Positions 1 through 12,900 of a stretch of DNA of 64,000 nucleotides are shown here, piece by piece (position 1 is the first letter of the stretch; every line of letters begins with the position of its first letter). The stretch lies in the NCBI GenBank assembly GCA_964036195.1, contig OZ038450.1, positions 28,088,794 to 28,152,793 of the forward strand, written 5' to 3'. A program made the translations under genes and the position numbers. Origin of the DNA: Sphaerolaimus hirsutus. Lineage: Eukaryota > Nematoda > Chromadorea > Monhysterida > Sphaerolaimidae. The notes beneath the pieces were generated by a model. That model ran no database searches, was not told the DNA's origin, and saw only the letters and a list, made by a program, of their open reading frames with translations.

Positions 1-41
1 TGTGAATTTTAAGCGCCGCGAGCATGATTCAACGCAGAATA

Positions 42-354
42 CCGGATTTTGCTAGAAAAATTTCCATGGGAATAAATAATTGTTTCGTCACACATTTTTG
101 AGTGGGGGGGGGGCTATTCAAAGGATTTAAGTGAAGGGAATTATTATTTCGTCAAAGGTTACAAGCATGTTTCGAGAAAATCATTTCACGAGATATTTAT
201 TGACAAAATAGGAACATTTTCGTTCAAAAAGGAAAGAACAATTTTATCATTGAAAGGGGGAATTATTAGAAGTTCGATTTTTTCCTCACTCGTCTAAACG
301 GGGGAATTATTCAAGGCGGGGAGGGGGGGGGGGGGTTCTAGCAAATGCCGTATC
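42..354. repeat. G-rich repeat element fragment
   Basis: An imperfect inverted repeat is visible: ATACCGGATTTTGCTAGAA near the left side and TTCTAGCAAATGCCGTAT near 335-354. Between them are G-runs and repeated 'GAATTATTATTTCGTCAA' and 'GGGGGAATTATT' blocks. These are the same building blocks as in the C-rich TACCGTATT elements elsewhere in the window, but in opposite orientation. No gene is visible from 1 to 900. Confidence 0.5.
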
Positions 355-904
355 TGGCGACTGAAAATTGATATTAGCACAAAAATGAGAGGTATAAAAC
401 TGTGTTCTGGTTATCCCTGACGGAAATTATTAGATTACCCCTAATGCAGAAGTGACAAAAGAAGTGACAAATAGACTCTACCAATCACAGACCATTTTTG
501 CACTTTTCTGATTGAGAAATTGGCAAAAGCGCGTCACTTTTGGATCAATGCAAATGTTGTGACTTGTCAATGCTGATTAAAAGTCAGTCGGTTGATATTT
601 ATCCCCAAAATGGCGCCATACTATCAATAATTTGGCAATTGTCCAAAATGTAGAGATACCACATTCCTATTTACCAATGAATTTATCAATTTGGTGAGCA
701 ATATTCTTTGGTTCATTATGCGGACAAAAGATTGTCAAAGGCAACAATGCCAAGCGACGAAAAACAACAACACAAAAAAACGCAAAAATGAAAAATTGAC
801 AGATAAATCTTCGATTATCTCCAGAACTCATAAAAAAATTCAAAATCAAAAGCAAAAACGAATCGACTTGAAAACAGTAGTAGAGATGACTTTTAACGCC
901 TAAT

Positions 905-1327
905 TACCGTATTACCTCGAATTATCCCCCCCCCCTTGAATTAACCCCCCCCCCCTCAAATAAACCCCCCCTCAAAATGGGCTGGGGAAATAATAAACCC
1001 CCCCCTCGAAATACCCCCCCTTCGGAATGATGTACGTCATGTACATAATAAATACGTCATGTACGCAATGTACATGATGTATATTACTGTTAATTTGCAT
1101 CGCAGCTACACATAGAGTAGTTTGTGTAGCTATCTACGTTTTTATGTCCAAATATATCCTGTTTGGACACATTCATTACCTATTTTGGGTACGCAAATGC
1201 CTATTTATTACGATCCTTACAAAAATTTCTGACGAAATAATAACCCCCCCCCCTCGAATTAACCCCCCCTCAAATTTTGCTGGCGAAATAAGAAACCCCC
1301 ATGGGGGTAGTTCGAGGTAATACGGTA
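905..1327. repeat. TACCGTATT C-rich inverted-terminal element, copy 1
   Basis: It begins TACCGTATTACCTCGAA and ends TTCGAGGTAATACGGTA, a matching inverted terminus. The interior has C-runs punctuated by CTCGAA/CTCAAA, a central unique core (…GCTACACATAGAGTAGTTTG…TATCCTGTTTGGACACATT…) and GGCGAAATAA motifs. The core recurs at 3080-3230 and, more diverged, at 59440-59580. No coding sequence is seen, so this is a non-autonomous DNA element by inference. Confidence 0.75.
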
Positions 1328-2154
1328 TGCTAAAACTGTCAACTAATTAATTCTGATTAAAAGCCCGACAAACATGATAGTAAAGTTTATTCCGGCTGTG
1401 CAAAATCTTACAAAATGACCGTAAAAGTAAAACACACAGTAGGTAGTTGACAAATTTACAAAGTTGACAAATCTGTTGTAAACTTAGTTGAGTTCACCGA
1501 AATGAATAATTTTTGATCTCCGTCAACAGTTGCCAATGCCATGTTGTAAGCTTACAATGTCAACTGGTGTCAACTGAAAACACCAAAGTGTCAACTGAAA
1601 ATTCATCCGGGTGACTGTGCGGCACGCTGAAAATGTCACGTAAAATGCCAAACAATTTTGTAAAAATTCAATTTCAGTAAAGTCGATCAGCTTTTTAACG
1701 TATTTGAGTTTGCTTTTCAATCTCCAGTTGACGGTGCACATTATACGATTTCAATTTCCAGTGCACATTTCACATGGCATTTGACAAACTTTCTGACATT
1801 TTTCAAATTCAACTTTTACGCGAGATAAAGCGTGTGGGACAAGACCTTGACGCAAATTCTACTTGACAACTATTTTGTTAGCTGTTTTCTTTCCTGTCAC
1901 GATTTGTCAATTGACCAATGATTATGCAAGCAAAACTTGTAATCTTAAAATATGACGGGGGCTTTTAATCAACAAATTTTTTTAACAATAAAAAGTGTAA
2001 TTTTACTTGAGGAACGACCTACAGTATACCCTCGATCGAAAAAGTCTACGAATTGAAGTGAAATTGTCATTACCATTGGTAACCATTGAAAGACAGAGTT
2101 TCCGTAAATAGCACAGTTGCAAAAAGGGCACAGAATCGAAAAAAGGGAACACGA
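1328..2154. other. Gene-free stretch
   Basis: AT-rich sequence with scattered TGTCAACTG/TTGACA words and no exon-like open frame flanked by splice signals on either strand. I see no gene here. Confidence 0.5.
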
Positions 2155-2288
2155 ATAGTGATGCAAAAAGCGCCAGACTTTTGGCGTCATGTGGCTTTTT
2201 GCTTTGGCGCCAACGCCATGCTTTTACAATACTAAACACAAATCTCTCGCACAGAAAAACGTCAAAATATTGAGTACGCACGCACCAG

Positions 2289-2448
2289 GTGCCAGTTCCG
2301 CAAAATGAGAAGTGAGAATCGAAATGGCAAAATACTGTACAAGTGAATTGGCAAGTGAAATGGCGAAAGCGAAAAGAAATTACTTTATTTTTATTTATTT
2401 TACTTCGCCTTTGCCATTTCACTTCTCAGTTTGCGGAACTGGCCCTGG
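2289..2448. repeat. GCCAGTTCCGCAA inverted-terminal MITE
   Basis: The left end has GCCAGTTCCGCAAAATGAGAA and the right end has the inverse TTCTCAGTTTGCGGAACTGGC. The interior is built of GAAGTGAAATGGCAA-type words. Related copies with the same ends lie near 31148-31321, 40291-40531 and, more diverged, 22102-22688. A GCGCC-type fragment (GTGATGCAAAAAGCGCCA) lies just upstream at 2157-2225. Confidence 0.65.
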
Positions 2449-2805
2449 GCCAGGTTTCAGAGTGGGAAAAATATAAATACGTATTCAGATTTCCATAGAA
2501 CAGAGTGTAACGAAAAGATAGGTAGATGTCATCGACTTATCACAGCTTACCAACAATAAACGTTGCTCATTTCTGATTTGTAATACACACACTTTTAAGT
2601 TTGTTTCTTAGTTGGAATTTGGACCCTTTCACCACAATATTTTTGATTGCAAATTTGGCGATATCTTTATACATACAGTATTTATATTCTCGAAAATAAG
2701 CCACCTTTAAAAATCCACATGGGATCGAGTTATAGAAATGGAGCAAAGAAGGGGAAAGGTGTACACTATACTCTGCGGACAGCACAGTATGCAGCCGCAC
2801 ACACT

Positions 2806-3339
2806 TACCGTATTACCTAGAATTAACGACAGTGTAGCATTCCGCAAAAAAGCCCATTCCGCATTTTTGCCCATCCCGCAAATTATGTGACCCATCCCGC
2901 AAGTTGCATCACCTGTTTGCGGAATGGGCACATTTGCGGGATGGGTCACATAATTTGCGGGATGGGCAAAAATGCGGAATGGGCTTTTTTGCGGAATGGG
3001 CCCTTGCCGAATTAACCCCCCCCACCCCCTCAAGATGGGCTGGGGAAATAATACCGCCCCCCTCCGGAATGAAGTACATTTTGTAAGCAACGTACATGAT
3101 GTATCATTACTGCTAATTTGCATTGTAACTACACATAGACTAGTTTGTGTAGCTATCTACGTTTTTATATCCTGTTTGGACACATTTATTACCTATGTTG
3201 GGTACGCAAATGCTTACTATTTACTACGATCCTTACGAAAATTTCTGACGAAATAATAAACCCCCCACAAATAAGCCCCCCTCAAATGTTGCTGGCGAAA
3301 TAATAAACCCCCATGGGTGTATTTCGAGGTAATACGGTA
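2806..3339. repeat. TACCGTATT C-rich element, copy 2
   Basis: Same termini (TACCGTATTACCT… and …GAGGTAATACGGTA) and same core as 905-1327. This copy carries an extra perfect 65-bp inverted repeat (2838-2998) near its left end. Confidence 0.75.
2838..2998. repeat. Perfect 65-bp inverted repeat (cruciform/hairpin)
   Basis: Arm 1 is 2838-2902 and arm 2 is 2934-2998. Reading arm 2 in reverse complement gives arm 1 with no mismatch. The spacer is 31 nt and again contains GCGGAATGGG. The arms consist of the short words GCGGAATGGGC, GCGGGATGGG and TTTTTTGCGG. A transcript of either strand would fold into a 65-bp hairpin. Confidence 0.9.
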
Positions 3340-3962
3340 TGTCTCAGGCGCCAACGCACCAATGCAGGCACTTTCACAAAAAAGAAAAAATAACAAGAAA
3401 AAAGCGGGAGCCGAGTGACAGCATATATTTTTATAAATCACTTATTTTTCGGGAACTTTTTATGAAATTTTTTAACTGGAAATTTTTATTTTATTATTGA
3501 TGACGTCATGAACGGTGATAGTGTTTCATTCAGAAAAATGCATAGCATGGGGTCCGCGGAGTATACACATTTGGAAATAAATCGGTTTTGAACGATATGT
3601 TTTAAGATATCGAAATAAAGTAATTGTCGATATGTCGATATCCGTTATTTCAAAACAGATACCGATATATCTATAACCTAGACAATTAAATAATGCCCCT
3701 ATCAAAATTGTCTGATGAAAGACTCCTGGTCTACTTATTCAAGACTATACATATCGCAAAATATCTGAACGCGTTGCGTTACCTATAAAATAGCTAATGG
3801 CATAGAAATATAGCTTCAAATTTTTTTTAAATATTTCGATACAGGAAAAATCTTTATTCAGTATAAACGTATCGCACGTGAAAAACTATCAGGAAACAGA
3901 AATCTTGGGGAAAAATTCTGTCTTAAAAAGAACCACACAAAAACCAAATGCCACTCCTTAGT
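3340..3962. other. Gene-free stretch 3' of the helicase-like gene
   Basis: AT-rich sequence with no exon. It contains the likely poly(A) signal of the minus-strand gene (TTTATT on the plus strand at 3853-3858, i.e. AATAAA on the minus strand). Confidence 0.5.
3853..3858 (-). terminator. Poly(A) signal AATAAA of the helicase-like gene
   Basis: AATAAA on the minus strand, about 105 nt past the TAG stop at 3963-3965. It is the nearest canonical hexamer downstream of the last exon. Confidence 0.6.
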
Positions 3963-6900
3963 CTACACACCCCTCAAAGCATGCAAAATGTTCTCCGCAA
4001 ATCTTTTAGCTTCGTCAGCTCTATTCATCACACTGATGTCGCCTAAATCTGGCGCCACATTTATGGCGCCACATTTTACGCGGCGCCACGGATTTATGGC
4101 GTCATTTTGGTCGCTTTTCGGCTGCGGCAAATTTCTGCTGTACAACATCAAAATTGTGTGCCGCGCCGATGAAAGCGCCCCGTATAGGCTCGACGGCTTC
4201 AATCTGCGATTTTGATTTTGCGATATATTATCCCTTTTTTAATTAAAATCGGAAAAACGGAAAATGTGAAGAATGAGAAAAGCATACGAAAATGCATATC
4301 TCCATCGCAAAAGAAAAATCATACGCGCAGGTAAAACACATGTTCGCTGCTCAACCCCCCCCCCCCACTAAGTGGTCATCTGAATCGATTTTTACGGAAT
4401 TTTACCCCAATTCTCTAATTTTCATACCTTTTTGCAAACATTCACATTCAAAGGCACTAGTTCATGTACCTTCCCCTATTTTCAGCAATTTTTTGTTATA
4501 CAAGGATGTAATTTTATACTATTTAAGCTATTTTACCCACCTCCCCCCCCCAAAAAAAAACCCACCTCAAATCATTCCTACTAGCGCCATTTCCCCTGGG
4601 CCACCTGGTAGGCCAGCAAGCCACAACGGTGTGCCACTTTTTCCCCGCACACCTCAATGGGGTGCACACTTCCACATCAGATTGGGGTTGTGAGGGGGAA
4701 TTGGTCCGGCTGGGGGGTGCTGGGGGGTGGCTGGAAAAATGGAAATTTTTTGTGGTTAGAGATGGTGACTTTTCCAGAGTTGTTGGGAAGTACTGAACTT
4801 TTTTCAAAGTAAACGTCATGTTTTTTATTTTCACGCACCCATGAGTACAGAAAACGTAAAGTAATTTTTTCTTTTAAGCTGCGAAAAACGTGAGTAAACG
4901 TAAATACCAGTATTTTTACTCAGGGAAAACGTAAAAGTAATTTTTTCTCGATTTTGTACATATCTACGAATCCGTAAAAAATGAGTGAAACTGAAAGCGA
5001 GAGTCATCGCTTTCCCCACGCATCACAACTTCTATGATCTCCGCTGCCACTTTTTGCAGCCGTTTTAATTCGTTTGAATGGATTTTGATTTTTATACACA
5101 CCAAAAGGTTTTCTGAATTACGTTTTCTGTACTCGCGTACTTTCAAAAAGTACGCGAGTAAGTACCAGTATTTTTTCGGGGGGAATACGCAATACTCGAG
5201 TGAATATTTTACGCAATACACGAGTATACGTATTTATCGAGTAAACGTAAATACGTTTTAACAACTATGGACTTTTCGACCGTGTGATAAGAGACGTTCT
5301 GCCACAACTCGTAAAAACCGTTCCTCACATAAAAACCGACCAATTAGTTTGGACCTCTTTGAGCACAGCAGCCATCTCAGTTTTCTGATTTGAGTCCCAT
5401 GTGATTAGCGCCAATGGCTTGCCAAATTTGGATTGGAAAATCGCCCGAACGACATCTCTTTGGCTCCTGAGATGTTTGGGGGTTTTTTTACAGGTTAAAT
5501 ATTTTTATTTCATGATAGGTTTTCAGGTTGAGATCAATTGTGAATATTTGTGCTATTCACTTTTTCATCAAAAATCAACTTCTCAGTTTCACGCCCGAAG
5601 CTCCACATTTTACATTTTTGCACCATTGCAAAAACCCTATCAATATTCAATTACATACATGAACCGAGAAAAGAACAGACTAACCTTTTTCCAATATCCA
5701 CGATTAGAAAGGCTTCAGGGATTCCAAAATTACTAGGACACTCGCAGTCGAATAATCTGTCTATGCGCGTCTTGGGGCTGCCCGACTTAATATGGAACTG
5801 ATCATCTATGCCAAATTTATGCGCTGGCACATTGCCAAATCGTTTGCGAATGAAGGAAAATGGCGTGTTTACATCGGTGTCCGTTGGTTTGTGCAGCTGG
5901 GAATTGATGAAAGGGTGGAAGTGAAAAAATTGGTTTAACAATAAAAATCGAAAATTTATGTTTAAATCATGTCTGGAGAACGTTTTCATCTTGTAAAGAC
6001 AAAAAAAATTTAAAAATTGCAGTTTATAAAATTGTGGTTTTCTGGATAACAAAAATAAACATTTGTAGCTGTATGCAAGTTTTAGTGTCACCTGTAGACC
6101 CCCCCCCAAATTCCTTTCTTGTAAGTTTTTCTCTGAGCAGTAAAATTTTTGTGTAATTCCACCTAGAAGCTGAATAAAGTTGCTTGACATGCATAGGAGA
6201 AAAGTGCGTTACCCCATTGGGAACGCCAGTAAACCTGCCGCCACTATAAACCATCTCCAGTATTCAAACCCCCACTGCTCAATTACACCCCCCAACTTAC
6301 ATCAACCAATCTAGCCAACTCGGGCTGGGGCGCCGATCTATCGTAGAACATGCACAGCTTGTGCACGTTCCGTCTGCTCGCCAGCGCCGCCAACATGTCG
6401 CTGTAGCGCAGCGTGTGCGCGTCGTCCACTAGTGTAAGCAGAATGTCGCACTTGTCGCACTGGGGTATTTGGGAGGTAGGGTTTGTGGGGGAATGCAAAT
6501 GCTATATACAGTGTTGTTTTATTTATGTGACTAGTCAACTTACAGTAATTTACGTATAGAATAAAGAGATGTAATGTATTTACCGTAAATATACTAGATA
6601 AACTATGTTTCAGAATTTTTCGTGTAATATCGACATCAAAAATTTTCTAAAATAAATGAAAAATAGAAAATCAAAAAAACAAACCAGCAAATCAACGAAG
6701 GGATCGCTGGCGAAACAGGACACAGTTGTAAAAACTACATCCACTCTTTCCACTTCTTCCTCACTGGCGCACAAAATATCTTCGTCCATCAGCTCCGTGC
6801 CGCACTCGTTCGACCTGCGCAGTTGCTTTTTTCAAACTGTTTTTTTAGAATGCAATTAAAACAAGAAGTTTTTTGAAATCTTGAGTGCGCAAATTTGAGT

Positions 6901-9900
6901 ACCGAATCTGGGGAGGGCTCGCACCTTGTAAAATGTAAGATAAGTTTGTGAAAGGTCATGCAAAATGTAAAACATAGGTCTGACACATGGCATGATGCGG
7001 GAATGGCCGCAATAAATATTGGCGCTATATTATGTAGTTGACACGGATTACCAAATGGTTTCGATTAAGATTTTAGTTGACGTATTTCACAAGAACGCCG
7101 CAATATTGACAAAATATTACTGTACGCGTGTACCCATGTTTCGCATCGAACCAGTTGACACCCAAGTCATCATTCAAACATTTTCACAGCAGCAGGTTAA
7201 AACAGTAGCTATCTATGTATTTCCAAACCCTTCCAAATACACTCTCACACCTCCAAGCACCCCCCCCCATTTCCCCCAACCCGCAAATTTGCAAACCTGC
7301 GCATCCACCAGTCCAAGTTGTTCATCCTGTTTCTACTCCGCGCCAGGCGCTCGGCCATGCCCGCCAAAACGTGACCCCTTTTCGAAAGGCACAATTCCTC
7401 CTCTGCGCGCAGGCGACATTGTTCCCTGGGAGAAATGAGGGGGATTTTTTGAGGGTGCTGTTTAATTGGTGTGGGGCTGGGGGTCTTGTTTTTTTTAATT
7501 TGGATTTTCGTAAATATAAATAGCAAATCACTTTTTCGGAAAGAAAAATAGCTGAAAAATATGCGGGGGTGTTCGGGGTTCAATACAATAACAAACTCTT
7601 TCACGGTGTAGAAGGCAAAAAGTCGAAAAAATGTTTGAAAATGGTGAACAATAGTTAGGTGATGTATAAACGTCTGGAAATGGGGAGTGGGGATGTTCAA
7701 GGGCAATTTTTTTTGTCTCAGCACCAAGGGACGTATCCAGGATTTTTGAGCGGGGGGACCTGCTTGTTTACGGAGGCCGGCGAGGGGGGGGGGGGGCTCA
7801 GCCCCCCCCTAAAATTTTAGCTACATAGTGGCGGAATGGCGCCATGGCGCTGGCGCCATTAGTAGGCGCCACGCCATGGCGCCATTGGCATTGGCGTCAG
7901 CGCCATGGAACGCTGTATATGTAAGTAAATATCATACAAAACAGCAAAAACACAACATTGAGTGTATTTACAACGATTTGCGGCCACATGGAGCAAATCG
8001 GATGATAATAAATACCTTATGTCTGGTGAAGAATGCGCGCTTGCGCGCAAAAATTTTTACGCTGACGTTGAAAAAGTCGAATTTTCCGGTCACTTTCTGG
8101 TCTCGCCCCGGGAGGGGGGAGGGCTGCAGCCCCCCCCGCCCCCCCCCCCCCCTGGATACGGCCCTGTCAGCACCGATACAGATTAGAGCAGGGTCCGGTA
8201 AAGCCAGCTAGCTGGAGCAATCCCACCCATACCTGATTTGATGTTTCCAATATAAAGGCCCTTATTTTTAAACCACAAAGTACAGGATCTCAAAAAATAT
8301 TTTGCCCACCTATCCAAATGATCCCTTTCCCGCATTTTCTTGGCGCGCCCTTTGGCGATCCAATGCAGCACATGTTGCTGGCAGGATTGCCGCACTATCG
8401 ATTCGTTGTGACGCGTCACAAAACGCAATGTGCGCGTCACTGAAATTGGGGTTTTTACAATTTGATGTTAATTGTTGTGAAGTATGGAAGCAAATATCTG
8501 AACGGTGTAGCCTTTCTCATGCTGGAATATATAGTTTCAAACGATCAAAATTTAGAATGATGGGATACTAAAATTTTTTTCGACGCCGCCGACATTCGAA
8601 AGTTTTGAATTCTTCGAAATGTCGAAATTCAGGCGGGGGGTTCTCGAAACAAATTTCCCGTCCATCTGTCGTTTTTCACACCATTTTCGACGTCAATATA
8701 GAATTGCCTTACGCACAATCTCACTTCCATATTTGCTAACCTTGACGCCTTATTTACAACGCCCTACATTCCATTTTCACCCTACTTCCAAACCCAAATG
8801 CACCCTACTTCAACCCAAAAGTGCGCCCTAACCAACCCATTCCATCGGTATCCAATTCATCGCTGCACCCATCCTCCCCCTGTTCCTTCTCATTCGAATT
8901 GATTTGACAGCATTTGTGCGCGCGGAACCGCTCCAAAAGGTCGTCCACTGACTGGTCGGCGGTGCACAGCACCAACACCACGCCGGACACGTTCAGGGCG
9001 CGCTTGCGCTGCGGGGTGATAGATTGGGTAGATTGTAGATTGGGTTGAGGTGTTGTGTTTGGGGCCATAATTAGGTATGTTATTTCAACTTTCCTATCTG
9101 ATAGAGTATATTGAATTTTTGATCGTTACACTTTATTATCATTGCTTTTTCAGTGTGTTGCTTTTTGCGTTATTCAAATTTAATTTGTTGTGTTATCTAG
9201 TTGACATTCAATTGACATTGAATTTGCGACGCCAACTAGTGTGTGTGGGCCATTTAAGTGGTAACTATAATTCACTGAAGGCTACCGTATTCCATCTGTT
9301 CCATTCTATCTTATACATTGTAAATACATACTTAATGTATTATTCTAATCACATTATTATTTATATAACAGTAATTGTTGAAAATTTACGATACTGGAAT
9401 GACCTACATGGTTCATCGTTCCAAGCAGAAGCGGTGAAAAAGCTTCAGAAATCAGAAATAAAATCTATAAAAAAACAACTTTTGGATTCAAAAATACATT
9501 GGATACAACTCTATGAAAAACCTCACTTAAAATACTCTGTGAAACTCATGAGAAATTCCACGAAACTCGATGAAAAACCCCACTTTAAACACTTCCATTC
9601 CCTGACAATCAAAATCAAAAAAATCACACACAAACCTTCACCAAATCATCAATCAATTTCACCAGCAGTGAACTTTTACCACTTCCAGGCGGCCCCTCCA
9701 CAATCGCAACTTTCGGGATGTTTTTATTGTCCACATTATCGTGTACAGCGTCGTGACTAACTGCTGATATGAGGTGTTTTTCCACTGCAGACATCTGGAA
9801 GGGGGTATTAAGGGGTTTGAGGGATTTAAAACGTGAATTTTTTGGTATAGATGGAATTATGATGAACGGTGAATTTTTTGGGGGTCGGAAATGTTTTTGT

Positions 9901-12900
9901 CCAGCGGTCTCAGATTATTTTTCCTGAATAATTAGTCAAATTTACAATAATTTTAAAGAAAAGCAAATATAAATGCATTCCCAAACGAATTTTTTTTGGA
10001 AAAAAGGAATCCCTAATATTTACAATTCCCAAATCACGCTTCCGATTACAATTCCAACACCGAAATAAATCGATCACAATCAAATTAAAAAAACTCGAAA
10101 ATCCCGAAAAACTGATCGAAACCCAAAACACACTCACTTCACTTTTACAATATACCACTTTTTCAATACCCCCTATACTCTCGCCATTTTCTTCGCAATT
10201 CGGTCCAATAATCAACGGATCAATGCCGCCGAAATCCATGGCTGAATCAAAATTCAAAATTCTTCCGAGTAGAGAATCGCCTTTTACCGGAAATTGCAGC
10301 GATTCCGCGAAGCTGATATAGTCGGAAAGGCGGCCGCAGGGCTGGAAGTAACAAAAAAAACTGATTTAAATTATATAGCCAAGGGCCACTCCTAAACTGT
10401 CAAACAACCGATAGAAAAATAATAGAATAAAACGTTACATTCTACATTTAATAGGGCATTCACTGGTTCTGGGCTACTGAACCATAAAACATTTTGACAT
10501 TGTTATTTTATCAAACCAAGATATGAAAAGAATTTCCTTTCGTGCGACAAGAATGAAAAAGTACACATTGTCAAGTACAAAAGTTTACCACACAGATATT
10601 GTGGTCGAAGCTCCGCCCACCCATCAAACGGAAAATTTAGAAAACAAAAACTCTAAACCCCCCAGAAAAATTGACACAAAAAAAACTCACCGTAACACAC
10701 ACAGCCTTCCTTTTAACAACCAAATTTTTTAATGTATTCATGCTCTCCGCATTAGATCTAACTTTACTATAAATCTCGATTGTAAACATGCACATAGCGT
10801 CGGTGTCCATCCCAAAATTGCTGGTGGAATCGTTTTCGGACACACTTGGTGATGAGTCGTCGCCAGTTTCCGTCGCGGAAACGATTTGCGGACATTTTCG
10901 GACTGGAAAGGACAGTTTTAACGTGAGGACAATGTTTATGTTGATGAAATTACAATCTGTATGTCCTATTTGGGATTAAAAAACTATCCGAGTTGTGTTA
11001 CCACTCACTTGTCATGATTCAGTCACAATATTGACAAATGACAATTTTTGCACATATACTTTTGTCGGCGGAGACAAAAGGTCTACCGTCAATCTAATCA
11101 ACAAGGCTTTCCTGTCGACCATGACAAAAATACGTGTATAAAAATTGTCAAATATTGTAAACCAAATATGACTAGTAGTGGTGTTTAAACTGTCAGACAC
11201 AATGGTGTTTATTTCATTGGAATTATTCAAGAATGTCCGAAAATTTTCACACACCCGCTCCAGTAGTCCCATTGGAATCTGGATCTTTAGCTAGGCACAT
11301 TTTGACGCGGGCACTCTGCGCTTTTTTCGCTGGCAATTCCTCGGCTAAAATGTCGCTGCCGTAGTTCAGGGGGGTGGCCTGCGTAATTGAAGATACTATC
11401 AGTATACCCGGCGAACATGATACTCTGCCATCGCACTCATTTATGTCTCACGTTGGATACGTGCCAATGATGATCAAGCATGCGATGTTTGTATAGCGAT
11501 AAAAAAATCATTGTTGTGAATAAGTATAAGCGTAACCGTATAAGCGTCATAACAGCGATGACTTTTTCAACTTTTTCTGAAAATCGCATGCAGAAACAAA
11601 TCGTTGGCACGCTTCCAGCGGGAACCACGCGTGCAGGGTGTAAAGTAATTGAAGCTACTATCAAGGACGTAGCCCGGATTTTTGAGCGGGGGAGGGAGGG
11701 GGTAGATAGTATACAGAACCCGTCGAACGGGGGGGGGGGGGGGAGCCCCCTTCTAAAATTTGATACCTGTAGTGGGCAAATTGCGCCATGGCGTTGACGC
11801 CATTCGTAGGCGACACGCCATGGCGCTATTGGCGCCAGACGCCGGTGTACTTTTGCATATGCAAATCGGTGTGCTAATATTTTCACGTTGGACAACTGGG
11901 AAGATAATTAGTACATAATAGTCAAGTTATTAATGGTTAACTTGTGTCAAGTGTTTCACTATCTTTTATCACACAACAATTTTCTTCTCATTTATGTCAA
12001 TATTTTAGTAATAGAATCTTTTTCGTTTTGATTGACATTTTACATTACACTTGACACTTGACAAAAAAACGTCAAAACAATCCACCAACCTCACACCTCA
12101 CAACCAGCGCGCTGGGCACAATCACCCTGTTCCTGTCCTTGTTCTCGTCGGGCACAGGGCTAACATGCAGTAGGGCGTCTTTGAAACGGGACGAGAATTC
12201 GGCTACCTCGGCTGTTGTTACCATGACTGGGGGGTTTGGGGGTGTTATTTGGTTGGTTGGATTTGGTGAAGGTTTTGTAGGGCTGCACGGAAAACGGAAA
12301 AGAGATTTTGCCGACGGAAACGGAAAACGGTAGTAAACTTTTACTTACAGGAAATCCGGAAATTCCCGGCTTGAGATTAGGACGTCAAATATTAATTTTA
12401 CGGAATACGGAAACGTGAAAAATTTGAGCTGCCGGAAGATGGATAGATAATGCATTTTTAGTTGCCGGAAAACGGAAATGAAAATTTTTGACTTCGAAAT
12501 ACAATAACGGGAAGGTCAACATTTTCCGGAGCCGGGAAACGGGAAAACAGAAAATGAGCACTCAAAACGGAAACTGAAAAAAATATCCAGCTGTCGGCCT
12601 CTGGCAAATTTGCACGTTACAATTTTTGCAAAAATCCACAAAAACATGAAACTAACTAGCCAACTTAAGTTTGACAAATTTGCCATCCATCACAGTGTCA
12701 TAAGTGCCATCGAATGCAAACCACAATTTCACCAAAATGTTGCCACCAAAAGTGGCCGCGCGAGTTGCGTCTGACCACCCGTCTGCCACCTGGAATTTTT
12801 TTGGATTTTATGAATTGACAAAAATCGATGCGTCCAAATCTAGAAGTTGATAAGTCAAAAACTGATTTAGACCAGTAAATGTTATCGTTGGCATTTATGG

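Noticed and set aside
5034..5100. Apparent coding stretch ELKRLQKVAAEIIEVVMRGE on the minus strand
   Set aside because: It lies inside the CAGAGTTG element 4775-5269, no splice donor follows, and the flanking helicase exons already join in phase without it.
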